Part shown: piece by piece, positions 1 through 7,543 of the stretch | How the letters are laid out: each line of letters begins with the position of its first letter | How positions within the stretch are numbered: position 1 is the stretch's first letter | Origin: Nakamurella sp. A5-74 | GTDB lineage: Bacteria > Actinomycetota > Actinomycetes > Mycobacteriales > Nakamurellaceae | Length of the DNA stretch: 64,000 nt | Assembly: GCF_040438885.1 (NCBI RefSeq) | Contig: NZ_CP159218.1 | Coordinates: 1,302,001-1,366,000, forward strand | Reading direction: 5' to 3' | Notes under the pieces: generated by a model | What the model was told of the DNA's origin: nothing | The model's database searches: none | Seen by the model: the letters and a program-made list of their open reading frames with translations, nothing else | Position numbers and translations under genes: made by a program

Positions 1-651
1 GACAACTCGATCGCAATCCTGACGGGCGACTTCCTGTTCGCCCACGCCTCCCGACTGGTCGCCGGACTGGGGCCGGACGCGGTCCGGATCATCGCCGAGA
101 CGTTCGCCGAACTGGTGACCGGCCAGACCAGGGAGACCGTCGGCCCGTCCGTCGGCCAGGACCCGATCGCCCACCACCTGCGAGTGCTGGATGAGAAGAC
201 AGCAGCACTGATCGACACCTGCGGTCGGTACGCCGGCATCTTCTCCGGGGCCACCGAGCAGCAGATCGGGGCGCTGCGCCGCTACTCGCGGGCGATCGGC
301 GTCGCCTTCCAGATCTCCGACGACATCCTCGACCTCACCTCGACCGACTCCGGCAAGACGCCGGGGACCGATCTGCGGGAAGGGGTGCCGACCCTGCCGG
401 TGCTGTTCACCCTCGCCGACCCCGACGCGGACCCGCGCCTGACGCAGCTCGTCTCCGGACCGATCGCCGACGATGCCGGGATCGCCGAGGCCCGTGAGTT
501 GTTGCGTGAGTCGACCGGCATGCGGCGCGCCAAGGACGTGCTGGGCGACTACGCCTACGCCGCCCGCGCTGCGCTTGCCGACCTGCCGCCGTCGAGTTCG
601 GTGGACGCGCTGGGCTCGCTGCTCCCGTTCGTGGTCGACCGCACGCACTGA
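1..651 (+). CDS. Polyprenyl diphosphate synthase, C-terminal part (5' end outside window)
   Basis: The reading frame is open from base 1, so the gene starts upstream of the window. It encodes a trans-isoprenyl diphosphate synthase of the GrcC/hepta-octaprenyl type, which builds the isoprenoid tail of menaquinone from allylic diphosphates and IPP. The start of the fragment reads DNSIAILTGDFLFAHAS, typical of the family just after the first Asp-rich motif (not in view). The second Asp-rich motif, SDDILD, is at about 316-333 and binds the Mg-diphosphate of IPP. The C-terminus has the normal family length with no truncation. The 17-bp tandem array begins at its stop codon. Chain length of the product cannot be told from this part. 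Confidence 0.9.
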   Translation, partial: DNSIAILTGDFLFAHASRLVAGLGPDAVRIIAETFAELVTGQTRETVGPSVGQDPIAHHLRVLDEKTAALIDTCGRYAGIFSGATEQQIGALRRYSRAIGVAFQISDDILDLTSTDSGKTPGTDLREGVPTLPVLFTLADPDADPRLTQLVSGPIADDAGIAEARELLRESTGMRRAKDVLGDYAYAARAALADLPPSSSVDALGSLLPFVVDRTH

Positions 652-767
652 CGGTCCCCGCGACACTGACGGTCCCGCGACACTGACGGTCCCGCGACGC
701 TGACGGTACCGCGACGCTGACGGTCCCGCGACAATCACGGTCCCCCCGTGACACCGACGGTCCCGCC
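648..767. repeat. Tandem array of 17-bp units
   Basis: Five near-identical units of CTGACGGTCCCGCGACA run from 648 (inside the stop codon of the prenyl synthase) to 733: 648-665 (one extra C), 666-682, 683-699, 700-716 and 717-733. Degenerate units follow at 734-753 and 754-767. No gene is in this stretch. The unit is not a multiple of three and there are no spacers, so it is neither coding nor CRISPR. It shares the core CTGACGGTC with the array at 7216-7358, where the core lies on the other strand. Confidence 0.9.
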
Positions 768-884
768 ACCTGGATGCGGCGAAGCCGCGATGGGCCGGCG
801 GCCGGTCAAGACGTGATCTTCCTCGTTCACCTTCGCCTGCTACAACCAGAAGTGAACAGCAGGTGACAGAACAGGAAACGCACG

Positions 885-1688
885 GTGCACTCCACCATCT
901 CCCGATTGATCGTCGTCGGCGACAGCATCGCCGAGGGTCTTGACGACCGCTGGCCCGACTCTGAGGTCTACCGCGGCTGGGCGGACCTCGTCGCAGGCCG
1001 CCTCGCGCAGGACCAGCCCGAGCTGGAGTACGCCAACCTCGCAGTGCGGGGCAAGCGCCTCGACCAGATCGTCGACGAGCAGTTCCACCGTGCGCTGGCA
1101 GCCCGGCCCGACATGATCGCCCTGTTCGGAGGCGTGAACGACCTGCTGCAACGCGGCCATCAGCCGGTCGTCATCGAGGCTCGCGTCGACGACGCGGTCG
1201 CGCGACTCACCGCCGGCTGCCCACTGGTGGTGGTGTTCACCGTGGGGGACGTCTCCCGGCAGACCCCGATGTTGCGCGCACTGCGCCCGCGGCTCGCCGC
1301 CCTGAACGCCGCGGTCCGCCGGGCAGCCGCCGCGCACGGCGCGCTGGTCGTCGAGCTGGAACACCTGGTCGGGATGAACGATCTGCGGTACTTCGGCGCC
1401 GATCGGTTCCACCTGTCCGCTGCCGGCCACCGCAGGGTGGCTGCCGAGGTATTGCGAGCGATCGGCGTCGAGCCGGATCCGCGCTGGAGCGCACCGCTGG
1501 ACGGCGCGCCGGTGGTGCCGGACTGGCGCTCGCACCTCGGCTGGATCCGGAGGCAGGTGGTGCCCACCGTCACGTCGCGGATCCGCAACGTGGTGGTCGG
1601 CCGGACGCCGGGCGACGGCTTCGCGGCGAAACGTCCTGTTCTCGCCCGGGTTTCCGGATCCTCGACCGACCTGACGCCGGCGGCCTGA
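885..1688 (+). CDS. SGNH/GDSL-type hydrolase
   Basis: This 267-residue esterase/lipase-type hydrolase has the flavodoxin-like SGNH fold. Block I is GDSIAEG with nucleophile Ser14, block II has the Gly in NLAVRGKRLD (about 52-60), block III is GGVNDL with Asn85, and block V is DRFH with Asp173 and His176. All four name residues are therefore present. There is no signal peptide, so it is probably cytoplasmic, acting on acyl or acetyl esters; the substrate is unknown. The GTG start at 885 follows a weak AGGAA Shine-Dalgarno. It stands alone between the repeat array and rarD, on the same strand as both neighbours. Confidence 0.85.
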   Translation: MHSTISRLIVVGDSIAEGLDDRWPDSEVYRGWADLVAGRLAQDQPELEYANLAVRGKRLDQIVDEQFHRALAARPDMIALFGGVNDLLQRGHQPVVIEARVDDAVARLTAGCPLVVVFTVGDVSRQTPMLRALRPRLAALNAAVRRAAAAHGALVVELEHLVGMNDLRYFGADRFHLSAAGHRRVAAEVLRAIGVEPDPRWSAPLDGAPVVPDWRSHLGWIRRQVVPTVTSRIRNVVVGRTPGDGFAAKRPVLARVSGSSTDLTPAA

Positions 1689-1786
1689 CCCGCGGCTCGT
1701 AGGGTGCGCAGTGCCTCTCGTGTCCCTCGCCTTCCTTGCCCACACCCCCGCCATCCCGCCAGCCCACCCTTGCAGGAGCCCTGACC

Positions 1787-2743
1787 GTGTCCGCTGCACC
1801 GCGTGAACGGACTCCCGCGGAGGCCGAGGCCCGGATCGGTCTGCTCGCTGGGCTGGCCGCGTATGCGTCCTGGGGTTTCTTCCCGCTCTACTTCCGCCTG
1901 GTCCGATCGGCCGGAGCGTTCGAGATCCTGGCGCATCGGGTGCTGTGGTCGTGCCTCACGGTCGCGCTGATGGTCACGGTCGTCCGGAAGTGGCCGGGTG
2001 TGCGCACCCTGTTCACCACAGCGCGGTCGCTGCGCACGCTGGCGCTGGCCGCAGTACTGGTGAGCATCAACTGGGTGGTCTACATCTGGGCGGTCAACAA
2101 CGACCACGTCCTGGAAGCGTCGTTGGGCTACTTCATCAACCCGCTGGTGACGGTCCTGCTGGGGGTGGTGGTCCTGAAGGAGCGGCTCCGCCCGCTGCAG
2201 TGGGCAGCGGTCGGGACCGCCGCGGTTGCGGTGCTGGTGATCGCCGTCGGGGCCGGGACCCCGCCCTGGATCGCGCTGGCGCTCGCGTTCTCCTTCGGCA
2301 GCTACGGCCTGGTGAAGAAACACGCGAACGCCGGTGCGCTGGAGTCGCTGGCCGTCGAGACCACGGTGCTGACGCCGCTGGCGCTGGGCTTCCTGGTGGT
2401 GCTGACCGTCTCCGGGCAGTCGACGTTCACCTCCCAGGGAACCGGACACCTGCTGTTGCTCATCTCCACCGGCCTGGCCACCTCGCTGCCGTTGATCGCC
2501 TTCGGTGCTGCCGCGACCCGGTTGCCGCTGACCGTGCTGGGTCTCCTGCAGTACCTGACCCCGATCACCCAGTTCGTGATCGGCGCGGTGGTGCTGCACG
2601 AGCAGCTGTCGACGGCTCGTTGGGTGGGCTTCGTGCTGGTGTGGGTCGCCCTGATCGGCTTCACGCTCGACCAGCTCGTCCATCGCCGTCGAGGCCGCGG
2701 CGGACGAGGAACACCCGCCGGGCCTGCCGGGTTGCACCGATGA
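1787..2743 (+). CDS. rarD: RarD-type EamA/DMT transporter
   Basis: A 318-residue inner-membrane protein with about ten hydrophobic segments and two EamA repeats, matching the RarD branch of the drug/metabolite transporter superfamily. Recognisable features are the N-terminal [12 protein letters not shown], the [10 protein letters not shown] segment, the central [12 protein letters not shown] stretch and a second half with [14 protein letters not shown] chose the GTG at 1787 because AGGAG lies 8-12 bases before it; an in-frame TTG at 1736 has no ribosome-binding site. Substrate is unknown for most members (the name comes from a chloramphenicol phenotype in Pseudomonas). The C-terminal tail is Arg/Gly-rich and cytosolic. 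Confidence 0.88.
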   Translation: MSAAPRERTPAEAEARIGLLAGLAAYASWGFFPLYFRLVRSAGAFEILAHRVLWSCLTVALMVTVVRKWPGVRTLFTTARSLRTLALAAVLVSINWVVYIWAVNNDHVLEASLGYFINPLVTVLLGVVVLKERLRPLQWAAVGTAAVAVLVIAVGAGTPPWIALALAFSFGSYGLVKKHANAGALESLAVETTVLTPLALGFLVVLTVSGQSTFTSQGTGHLLLLISTGLATSLPLIAFGAAATRLPLTVLGLLQYLTPITQFVIGAVVLHEQLSTARWVGFVLVWVALIGFTLDQLVHRRRGRGGRGTPAGPAGLHR

Positions 2744-2805
2744 AACGCTGGACAGGCGTCCACACCCGCCAGGCACCAGACATCAGCACCGGAGGTTCTC
2801 TTCAG

Positions 2806-3723
2806 ATGAGCACGGCGATCGGCACCGACCCCGACCAGAAGTTCGCGCAGTACGCGCATCCCGAACGACTCGTCTCCACGCAGTGGCTGGCCGAGCACCT
2901 CGGTGAGCCCGGTCTGGTGGTGGTGGAGAGCGACGAGGACGTGCTGCTGTACGAGACCGGGCACATCCCCGGCGCGGTGAAGGTCGACTGGCACACCGAG
3001 CTCAACGATCCGGTGACCCGCGACTACGTGGACGGCGCGGGCTTTGCGGAACTGTTGTCCCGCAAGGGGATCAACCGCGACGACACCGTCGTCATCTACG
3101 GCGACAAGTCGAACTGGTGGGCTGCGTACGCGCTGTGGGTGTTCACCCTGTTCGGCCACGCAGACGTCCGCCTGCTCGACGGTGGGCGGGCGAAGTGGCT
3201 GGCCGAGGAGCGGGAGATCACTCGCGAGGCGCCGAAGCCGGCCCCCGGCGCATACCCGGTGGTGGCCCGCGAGGACGCGCCGATCCGGGCTTTCCTGCCG
3301 GAGGTGCGCGAGCACCTCGGTGCCGACCGGAAGGGTCGGCCGCTGATCGACGTGCGCAGCCCTGCGGAGTACTCAGGCGAGCGCACCCACATGCCCGACT
3401 ATCCGGAGGAGGGTGCCCTGCGCGGTGGACACATCCCCGGCGCGGCGTCCGTCCCGTGGGCCAAGGCTGCGAACGCCGACGGCACGTTCCGCTCGGCGGA
3501 CGAACTGCGGGTGCTGTACGAACAGGAGCAGGGACTCGCCCCGGGCGACGACGTGATCGTCTACTGCCGGATCGGTGAACGGTCCAGCCACACCTGGTTC
3601 GTGCTGGTACACCTGCTCGGATTCGACCGGGTGCGCAACTACGACGGCTCCTGGACCGAGTGGGGCAACGCGGTACGGGTGCCGATCGCCGTCGGCAGCG
3701 AGCGAGGAGCGTCATCCGCATGA
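2806..3723 (+). CDS. Thiosulfate sulfurtransferase (two rhodanese domains)
   Basis: A 305-residue protein with an N-terminal inactive rhodanese domain (about 20-140) and a C-terminal active one (about 160-290). The active-site loop is [10 protein letters not shown] with Cys254; the equivalent loop of the first domain reads YGDKSNWWA, with Asp in place of Cys. The CRIGERS loop is typical of the actinobacterial CysA/SseC-like enzymes, which move sulfane sulfur from thiosulfate or 3-mercaptopyruvate to an acceptor. GGAGG at 2791-2795 supports the ATG at 2806; a longer upstream frame is ignored because it overlaps rarD. sufE follows 13 bases downstream, so the two probably form a sulfur-trafficking operon. 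Confidence 0.92.
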   Translation: MSTAIGTDPDQKFAQYAHPERLVSTQWLAEHLGEPGLVVVESDEDVLLYETGHIPGAVKVDWHTELNDPVTRDYVDGAGFAELLSRKGINRDDTVVIYGDKSNWWAAYALWVFTLFGHADVRLLDGGRAKWLAEEREITREAPKPAPGAYPVVAREDAPIRAFLPEVREHLGADRKGRPLIDVRSPAEYSGERTHMPDYPEEGALRGGHIPGAASVPWAKAANADGTFRSADELRVLYEQEQGLAPGDDVIVYCRIGERSSHTWFVLVHLLGFDRVRNYDGSWTEWGNAVRVPIAVGSERGASSA

Positions 3724-3736
3724 GGACGGAGTTGCT

Positions 3737-4192
3737 GTGACCGCCGACCAGCTGCCGCTTCCCGCCGGTCTCGCCCAGATCGCGGAGGAGTTCGCTGAGC
3801 TCGCCCCGTCCGACAGGTTGCTGATGCTGCTCGAGTTCTCCGACGGCCTGCCGGCACTGCCGGCGGCCCTGGCGGAGCACCCCGAGCTGTTGGAGCCGGT
3901 GCCGGAATGCCAGTCGCCGATCTTCCTGGCCACCGAGGTGGACGGCACCGGGCCGACCGCCACCGTGTCGCTGTTCTTCTCGGCGCCTCCGGAGGCGCCC
4001 ACGACGCGCGGCTTCGCCGGCATCCTGCACGAGGGTCTCGACGGTCGCCCGGCATCCGAGATCGTGGCTGTCCCGGCCGACTTCCCGCTGCGGCTCTCGT
4101 TGACCGATGCCGTCAGCCCGCTCCGGCTGCGGGGGATGAGCGGCATGCTGTCGCGCATCCAGCGTCAGGTGCACCAGCGCGCGCAGCTCTGA
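3737..4192 (+). CDS. sufE: SufE-family sulfur acceptor protein
   Basis: A 151-residue SufE/CsdE-type protein. The sulfur-accepting cysteine is Cys58 in VPECQSPIFLAT, the expected position and context for the family. SufE takes persulfide sulfur from a cysteine desulfurase and passes it to the Fe-S assembly scaffold. Here it is directly downstream of a sulfurtransferase rather than of a sufS gene, an arrangement common in actinobacteria. The GTG start at 3737 is preceded by GAGGA about ten bases upstream; longer in-frame starts would overlap the sulfurtransferase gene. No desulfurase is in the window. Confidence 0.88.
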   Translation: MTADQLPLPAGLAQIAEEFAELAPSDRLLMLLEFSDGLPALPAALAEHPELLEPVPECQSPIFLATEVDGTGPTATVSLFFSAPPEAPTTRGFAGILHEGLDGRPASEIVAVPADFPLRLSLTDAVSPLRLRGMSGMLSRIQRQVHQRAQL

Positions 4193-4224
4193 GCTCCGGG
4201 TGACTCCGGCATCAGGTAGTTGTA

Positions 4225-4241
4225 GCACGAACTGTTCGTGC
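4225..4241. promoter_or_regulatory. Palindromic operator upstream of the MarR/OhrR gene
   Basis: GCACGAAC-T-GTTCGTGC is a perfect 8-bp inverted repeat with one central base, flanked by TTGTA on the left and AATC on the right. It ends 11 bases before the ATG of the MarR-type regulator, the position expected for autorepression by a MarR/OhrR dimer. Binding by this protein is inferred from location and symmetry only. Confidence 0.7.
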
Positions 4242-4252
4242 AATCATGAATC

Positions 4253-4774
4253 ATGCACACTGCGCCGAACCGTTCCTCTGGCCCGGCCGTCGACCCGGTC
4301 GCGACGGACCCCCTCACCCTCGACGAGCAGGTGTGCTTCGCCATGGTCGTGGCGTCCCGGGCACTGCTCGGGGTCTACCGCCCGATCCTGGTGCCGCTGG
4401 GTCTGACCCACCCGCAGTACCTGGTGATGTTGGCGCTCTGGCAGTACGGGCCGGTGTCCGTACGCACCCTGTCCGACCAGCTCTTCCTGGATCCGCCGAC
4501 CCTCTCGCCGCTGCTCAAGCGCCTCGAGCAGGCCGGCCTGCTCGAGCGGCGCCGCGATCCGGCTGACGACCGGCAGCTGGCGGTGACTCTCACCGATCAG
4601 GGGCTCGCCCTGCGTGAGCGTGCGCTCGAGGTTCCGGGGGCCGTCATGGACGGTCTCGACCTGGACCCGGACGCGCTGGCGGAGCTCCGGAGTCTGCTGC
4701 ACAGGGTGATCGCCGGCGCCGACGGTCGGGCCGGGGTGGGGACCGGGACCGATGGCGTGACCCGTCATGCCTGA
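4253..4774 (+). CDS. MarR-family regulator, OhrR-like
   Basis: A 173-residue winged-helix regulator. The N-terminal helix reads LDEQVCFAMVVASRALLGVYRPIL with Cys28 where OhrR proteins carry their peroxide-sensing cysteine. It is followed by LGLTHPQYLVMLALW and the wing/recognition region PPTLSPLLKRLEQAGLLERRR-type sequence (about 80-105). The likely role is repression relieved by organic hydroperoxides, but no ohr gene lies beside it, so the target is unknown. A 17-bp perfect palindrome sits just upstream. The gene overlaps the next small membrane-protein gene by eight bases, implying co-transcription. A drug-sensing MarR is the alternative. Confidence 0.82.
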   Translation: MHTAPNRSSGPAVDPVATDPLTLDEQVCFAMVVASRALLGVYRPILVPLGLTHPQYLVMLALWQYGPVSVRTLSDQLFLDPPTLSPLLKRLEQAGLLERRRDPADDRQLAVTLTDQGLALRERALEVPGAVMDGLDLDPDALAELRSLLHRVIAGADGRAGVGTGTDGVTRHA

Positions 4775-4976
4775 GACCCTGGTGCAGCGCAGACGCCGAC
4801 GCAGGTTCTCGGTGATCATCACGCTCGCCTGCGGGGTGGCCACCGCGATCGGCTGTATCACGGTCAATGCCGTGCTGGGCTCACCGGTTCAGTGGTTCTG
4901 GCTGCTGGCTGCGCCGCTCTACGTCACCCTGCTGATGTCGCTGTTCCTGTGGATCCGGTTGGCGCCCAGCGCCTGA
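4767..4976 (+). CDS. Small two-helix membrane protein
   Basis: A 69-residue protein with an Arg-rich start (QRRRRRRF), one hydrophobic helix at about 16-35 and a second at about 43-65. Its start overlaps the end of the MarR gene by eight bases, so it is likely translated by coupling and controlled by the same operator. I recognise no family. The arginine block before helix 1 predicts the N-terminus inside. It is too short for enzymatic function and could be a membrane adaptor. Confidence 0.55.
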   Translation: MPETLVQRRRRRRFSVIITLACGVATAIGCITVNAVLGSPVQWFWLLAAPLYVTLLMSLFLWIRLAPSA

Positions 4977-5004
4977 GCGCCGCCGGGTAGGCGGCAGAGC
5001 TGGC

Positions 5005-5547
5005 TCAGAACGTCCGGACGCCGATCTCGTCCCGGATCCGGCCCAACGCCAGCAGCCGTCCCTGGGTCAACGCGAGCACCACGGTGGCAGCCGCGGCTGC
5101 GAGGGCTGCCACTGACAGTCCCACCACCATGGCCGTACTGTCGGGCAGCGAGAACGAGACGATCGACGTGGCCACCCAGCCCAGCACGGCGGTGAGCAGG
5201 ATGCCGGCAAGCAGGCCCATCGTCGTCCCGATCCGGCGGCGACGCGCGATCAGCAGCGTCGCCACCACCAGGACGAGAGCGGCCACGGCGAGCGCGATCA
5301 GGGTGACCGTCCCCGAGGACGTCAGCACGAACGACCCGGAAAGCGTGCCGGCGGACCCCGCCGCCACCAGGAACACCCCGAGCAGTCCCAGGGTGGCCAG
5401 CAGCAGGACGGAGCCGGCCGCACCGGCCCGCGGCCACCACGGCGCCACTGCGTTCTCCGCAGCCCTGACCCGCTCCGCGTGCTGATCCGTGGGATCGCCG
5501 GCGGCGGCGCTCGGGACTGCATCGTGCTGCGGTTCGACGGACTCCAT
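5005..5547 (-). CDS. Four-helix integral membrane protein, unknown
   Basis: A 180-residue protein with a polar N-terminal region of about 45 residues followed by four hydrophobic helices (about 48-68, 80-102, 108-130, 138-160), Ala/Val/Leu-rich. No family is recognised. The ATG at 5547 has GGAG seven to ten bases before it on the minus strand; an in-frame GTG at 5556 is the alternative. It diverges from the cupin gene with only 23 bases between the two ATG codons, and a 14-bp palindrome fills that gap. Convergent with the small membrane protein gene downstream. Confidence 0.7.
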   Translation of the reverse strand: MESVEPQHDAVPSAAAGDPTDQHAERVRAAENAVAPWWPRAGAAGSVLLLATLGLLGVFLVAAGSAGTLSGSFVLTSSGTVTLIALAVAALVLVVATLLIARRRRIGTTMGLLAGILLTAVLGWVATSIVSFSLPDSTAMVVGLSVAALAAAAATVVLALTQGRLLALGRIRDEIGVRTF

Positions 5548-5552
5548 GTACT

Positions 5553-5566
5553 CCACGCTAGCGTGG
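5553..5566. promoter_or_regulatory. Symmetric divergent promoter element
   Basis: CCACGCTAGCGTGG is a perfect palindrome between two divergent start codons. On the plus strand it holds TAGCGT at 5559-5564, six bases before the cupin ATG (5571). On the minus strand the same hexamer occupies 5560-5555, seven bases before the ATG at 5547. Both fit a TANNNT -10 element feeding leaderless or near-leaderless transcripts, so one element may fire in both directions. No convincing -35 is seen on either side. Confidence 0.6.
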
Positions 5567-5570
5567 TCGG

Positions 5571-5960
5571 ATGCAGACTCCGGTGGACCTGGACGAGCGG
5601 TTCGGGCAGTTCGACGAGCCGTGGAGCCCCAAGCTCATCGCCCGGCTCAACGACTACGAGATCAAAGCGGTCCGCCTCTCCGGCGAGTTCGTCTGGCACG
5701 ACCACCCGGACACCGACGAGCTGTTCCTGGTGCTGGAGGGCAGCTTGCTGATCCAGCTGCACGAGCAGGACGGCGGCGACGTGCGAGTCGGCGCAGGGCA
5801 GCTGTTCGTCGTCCCTCGCGGTGTCCAGCACTGTCCGCGGGCCGAGGGTGAGGTGCGTGCGTTGCTGATCGAACCGGCCGGGGTGGTGAACACCGGCTCC
5901 GCCGGTTCGGGCGCGCTCACCGCGACGCCCGACCACTCGCTGGTGGAGCCGAGGGCATGA
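5571..5960 (+). CDS. Cupin-domain protein
   Basis: A 129-residue single-domain cupin. The metal-binding first motif reads WHDHPDTDELFLVLEG (His58/His60 region and Glu) and the second has the conserved Pro-x-Gly-x-x-His as PRGVQHCP. Small cupins of this type bind a divalent metal and may be enzymes (isomerase, dioxygenase) or sensors; the substrate cannot be told. The ATG at 5571 is set only six bases from a TAGCGT hexamer, suggesting leaderless translation. Its last four bases overlap the start of the acetyltransferase gene, so the two are co-translated. Confidence 0.85.
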   Translation: MQTPVDLDERFGQFDEPWSPKLIARLNDYEIKAVRLSGEFVWHDHPDTDELFLVLEGSLLIQLHEQDGGDVRVGAGQLFVVPRGVQHCPRAEGEVRALLIEPAGVVNTGSAGSGALTATPDHSLVEPRA

Positions 5961-7159
5961 GCGACGCGCTGCAGGTCCGCGAGCTGGGGCCGCACGACGC
6001 CGCTGCGTCCAAGCAATTGGGTCGCGAAGCGTTCGGACATTCCGGCGACGTTCCGCCGGTGCCCGAGAACTGGCCCGATGCGGGCGATCACGTGGTCGGC
6101 GCCTTCGTGGGGAACGAACTGATCGGCAAGGTGGTCGGCCGCGACTATGCCACCCACTTCGCCGAGGTGGAGGTGAAGACCTGGGGGATCGCCGGCGTGA
6201 CCGTGCGCGCCGAGGACCGCGGTCGGGGTGCGTTGACCGGGCTCTTCGAGGCTACGTTCGCCGCTGCCCGCGGGTGCGGAGCCGCCATCTCCACGCTCTT
6301 CCCGACCGCGCCGAGGATCTATCGCAAGTTCGGCTACGAGCTCGTCGGCGCGTTCGACCACATCGAACTGCCCACCGCGACGGTGGCCGGGATGACGGTG
6401 CCACCGGGCATCTCGGTCCACCGGGCCACCGCCGCCGACATTCCCGAGGTGCGCGCCTGCTACGCGCGGTGGGCGTCCCGCCAGCACGGGCCACTGACCA
6501 GGACGGGACCTTCCTTCACCACCACCGACGCGGAACTCGCCGCGGAGTTCACCGGCATCACCCTGGTGCGAGACGCACATGGCGCGATCGTCGGGTACGC
6601 CTCCTGGGACCGGGGTGAGGGCTACGACCAGACCGCAACGCTGGCGGTCTGGGACCTGATCGCGCTGACACCTGCTGCTGCGCAAGCACTCTGGGCAGTG
6701 GTCGGCAGCTTCTCCTCCGTCACGGGGCAGATTCGTCTGCAGACCTCCGGTGACGACACCGTGCGTCTGGTGCTGCCGGTGGCGGCGTGGACGCTCGTCT
6801 CGAGCACGCCGTACATGCTGACGGTGCTCGACGTGGCGGCAGCGTTCTCGGCCCGTGTCGCGCCCGCGGTGGTCACCACCACCCTCGAGTTCGCAGTGGC
6901 CGGACACTTCCTGGCCGACCAGGACGGCAGCTACTCGCTCCGCGTCGGCGCAGGAGAGCTCGACTGTCAGCGCACCGACATCGGCGGTCCAGGCGTTCGT
7001 ACCTGCACCCCGCAGGGGCTCGCGCTCACCTTCGCCGGCACCCAGTCCAGCGCGAACCTGCGGATGAGTGGGCATCTTCATGGCGGGGACGCAGCCGACG
7101 ATGCGGCCTGGGATGCGGTGTTCGGCGGCCGACAGTTCCACGTCCGCGACTACTTCTGA
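5957..7159 (+). CDS. Eis-like GNAT N-acetyltransferase
   Basis: A 400-residue protein of the Eis family: an N-terminal GNAT domain, a second GNAT-like domain and a C-terminal sterol-carrier-like domain. The acetyl-CoA pyrophosphate loop is AEDRGRGALTGLF (85-97). Tyr127 in YRKFGYE matches the general-acid Tyr of mycobacterial Eis, and the protein ends in Phe400; in Eis the terminal Phe carboxylate acts as catalytic base. Eis acetylates aminoglycosides and protein lysines with relaxed specificity. Length (400 versus 402 in M. tuberculosis) and both ends fit. ATGA overlap with the cupin gene shows an operon. Actual substrate is inference. Confidence 0.88.
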   Translation: MSDALQVRELGPHDAAASKQLGREAFGHSGDVPPVPENWPDAGDHVVGAFVGNELIGKVVGRDYATHFAEVEVKTWGIAGVTVRAEDRGRGALTGLFEATFAAARGCGAAISTLFPTAPRIYRKFGYELVGAFDHIELPTATVAGMTVPPGISVHRATAADIPEVRACYARWASRQHGPLTRTGPSFTTTDAELAAEFTGITLVRDAHGAIVGYASWDRGEGYDQTATLAVWDLIALTPAAAQALWAVVGSFSSVTGQIRLQTSGDDTVRLVLPVAAWTLVSSTPYMLTVLDVAAAFSARVAPAVVTTTLEFAVAGHFLADQDGSYSLRVGAGELDCQRTDIGGPGVRTCTPQGLALTFAGTQSSANLRMSGHLHGGDAADDAAWDAVFGGRQFHVRDYF

Positions 7160-7215
7160 TCGGGGACGGGCGGCTGGGCTGTCCAGAGGCCACAGGATCA
7201 CCAGCAGACGAATCC

Positions 7216-7358
7216 AGGACCGCGAACGAGAGGCGGAAACGACCGTCAGGACCGCGAATGTGAGGCGGAAACGACCGTCAGGACCGCGAACGTGAGGCGG
7301 AAGCGACCGTCGGGACCGCGAAGGTGAGGCGGAAACGACCGTCACGTCCGCGAACGTC
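7216..7358. repeat. Tandem array of 32-bp units
   Basis: Four 32-bp units lie at 7216-7247, 7248-7279, 7280-7311 and 7312-7343, with a partial fifth to 7358. Each begins AGGACCGCGAACG and ends GAGGCGGAAACGACCGTC, with one to three differences between copies. There are no spacers, so it is not CRISPR, and 32 is not a multiple of three, so it is not a coding repeat. Read on the minus strand, unit junctions give CTGACGGTC, the core of the 17-bp array at 648-767. It lies 56 bases after the acetyltransferase stop and upstream of the efe promoter. Confidence 0.92.
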
Positions 7359-7423
7359 GGTGGGGTCGCGATCCTCGGGGGTGTTCCCGATCACCCCACA
7401 CAGGCCCGCTCTGGTGTTGATGG

Positions 7424-7442
7424 ACAGGTGAGGCTAACCTAA
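7424..7442. promoter_or_regulatory. Iron box (DtxR/IdeR operator) for efeUOB
   Basis: ACAGGTGAGGCTAACCTAA matches 16 of 19 positions of the established DtxR/IdeR consensus, including the whole right half GGCTAACCTAA. It lies 101 bases before the GTG of efeU, consistent with repression by iron-loaded DtxR/IdeR. A possible -35 (TTGATG, 7417-7422) overlaps its left edge. The rest of 7160-7543, apart from the tandem array, shows no gene. Confidence 0.85.
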
Positions 7443-7543
7443 GCCTGATCCTCGACGGGTTGTAGAAGTCCGCCGCGGAACGACCGATCATCACGACCGA
7501 GCACCCCTCGGCCGGAATCAACGGGCCGCAGGAAGGAGCCGTC

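Noticed and set aside
648-767. CRISPR array
   Set aside because: Units are only 17 bp and directly adjacent; no spacers or cas genes.
1945-2805. Upstream extension of the sulfurtransferase frame
   Set aside because: It lies across rarD in another frame; GGAGG before ATG 2806 and the conserved N-terminus fix the true start.
7216-7358. CRISPR array
   Set aside because: 32-bp units abut without spacers and no cas gene is in the window.
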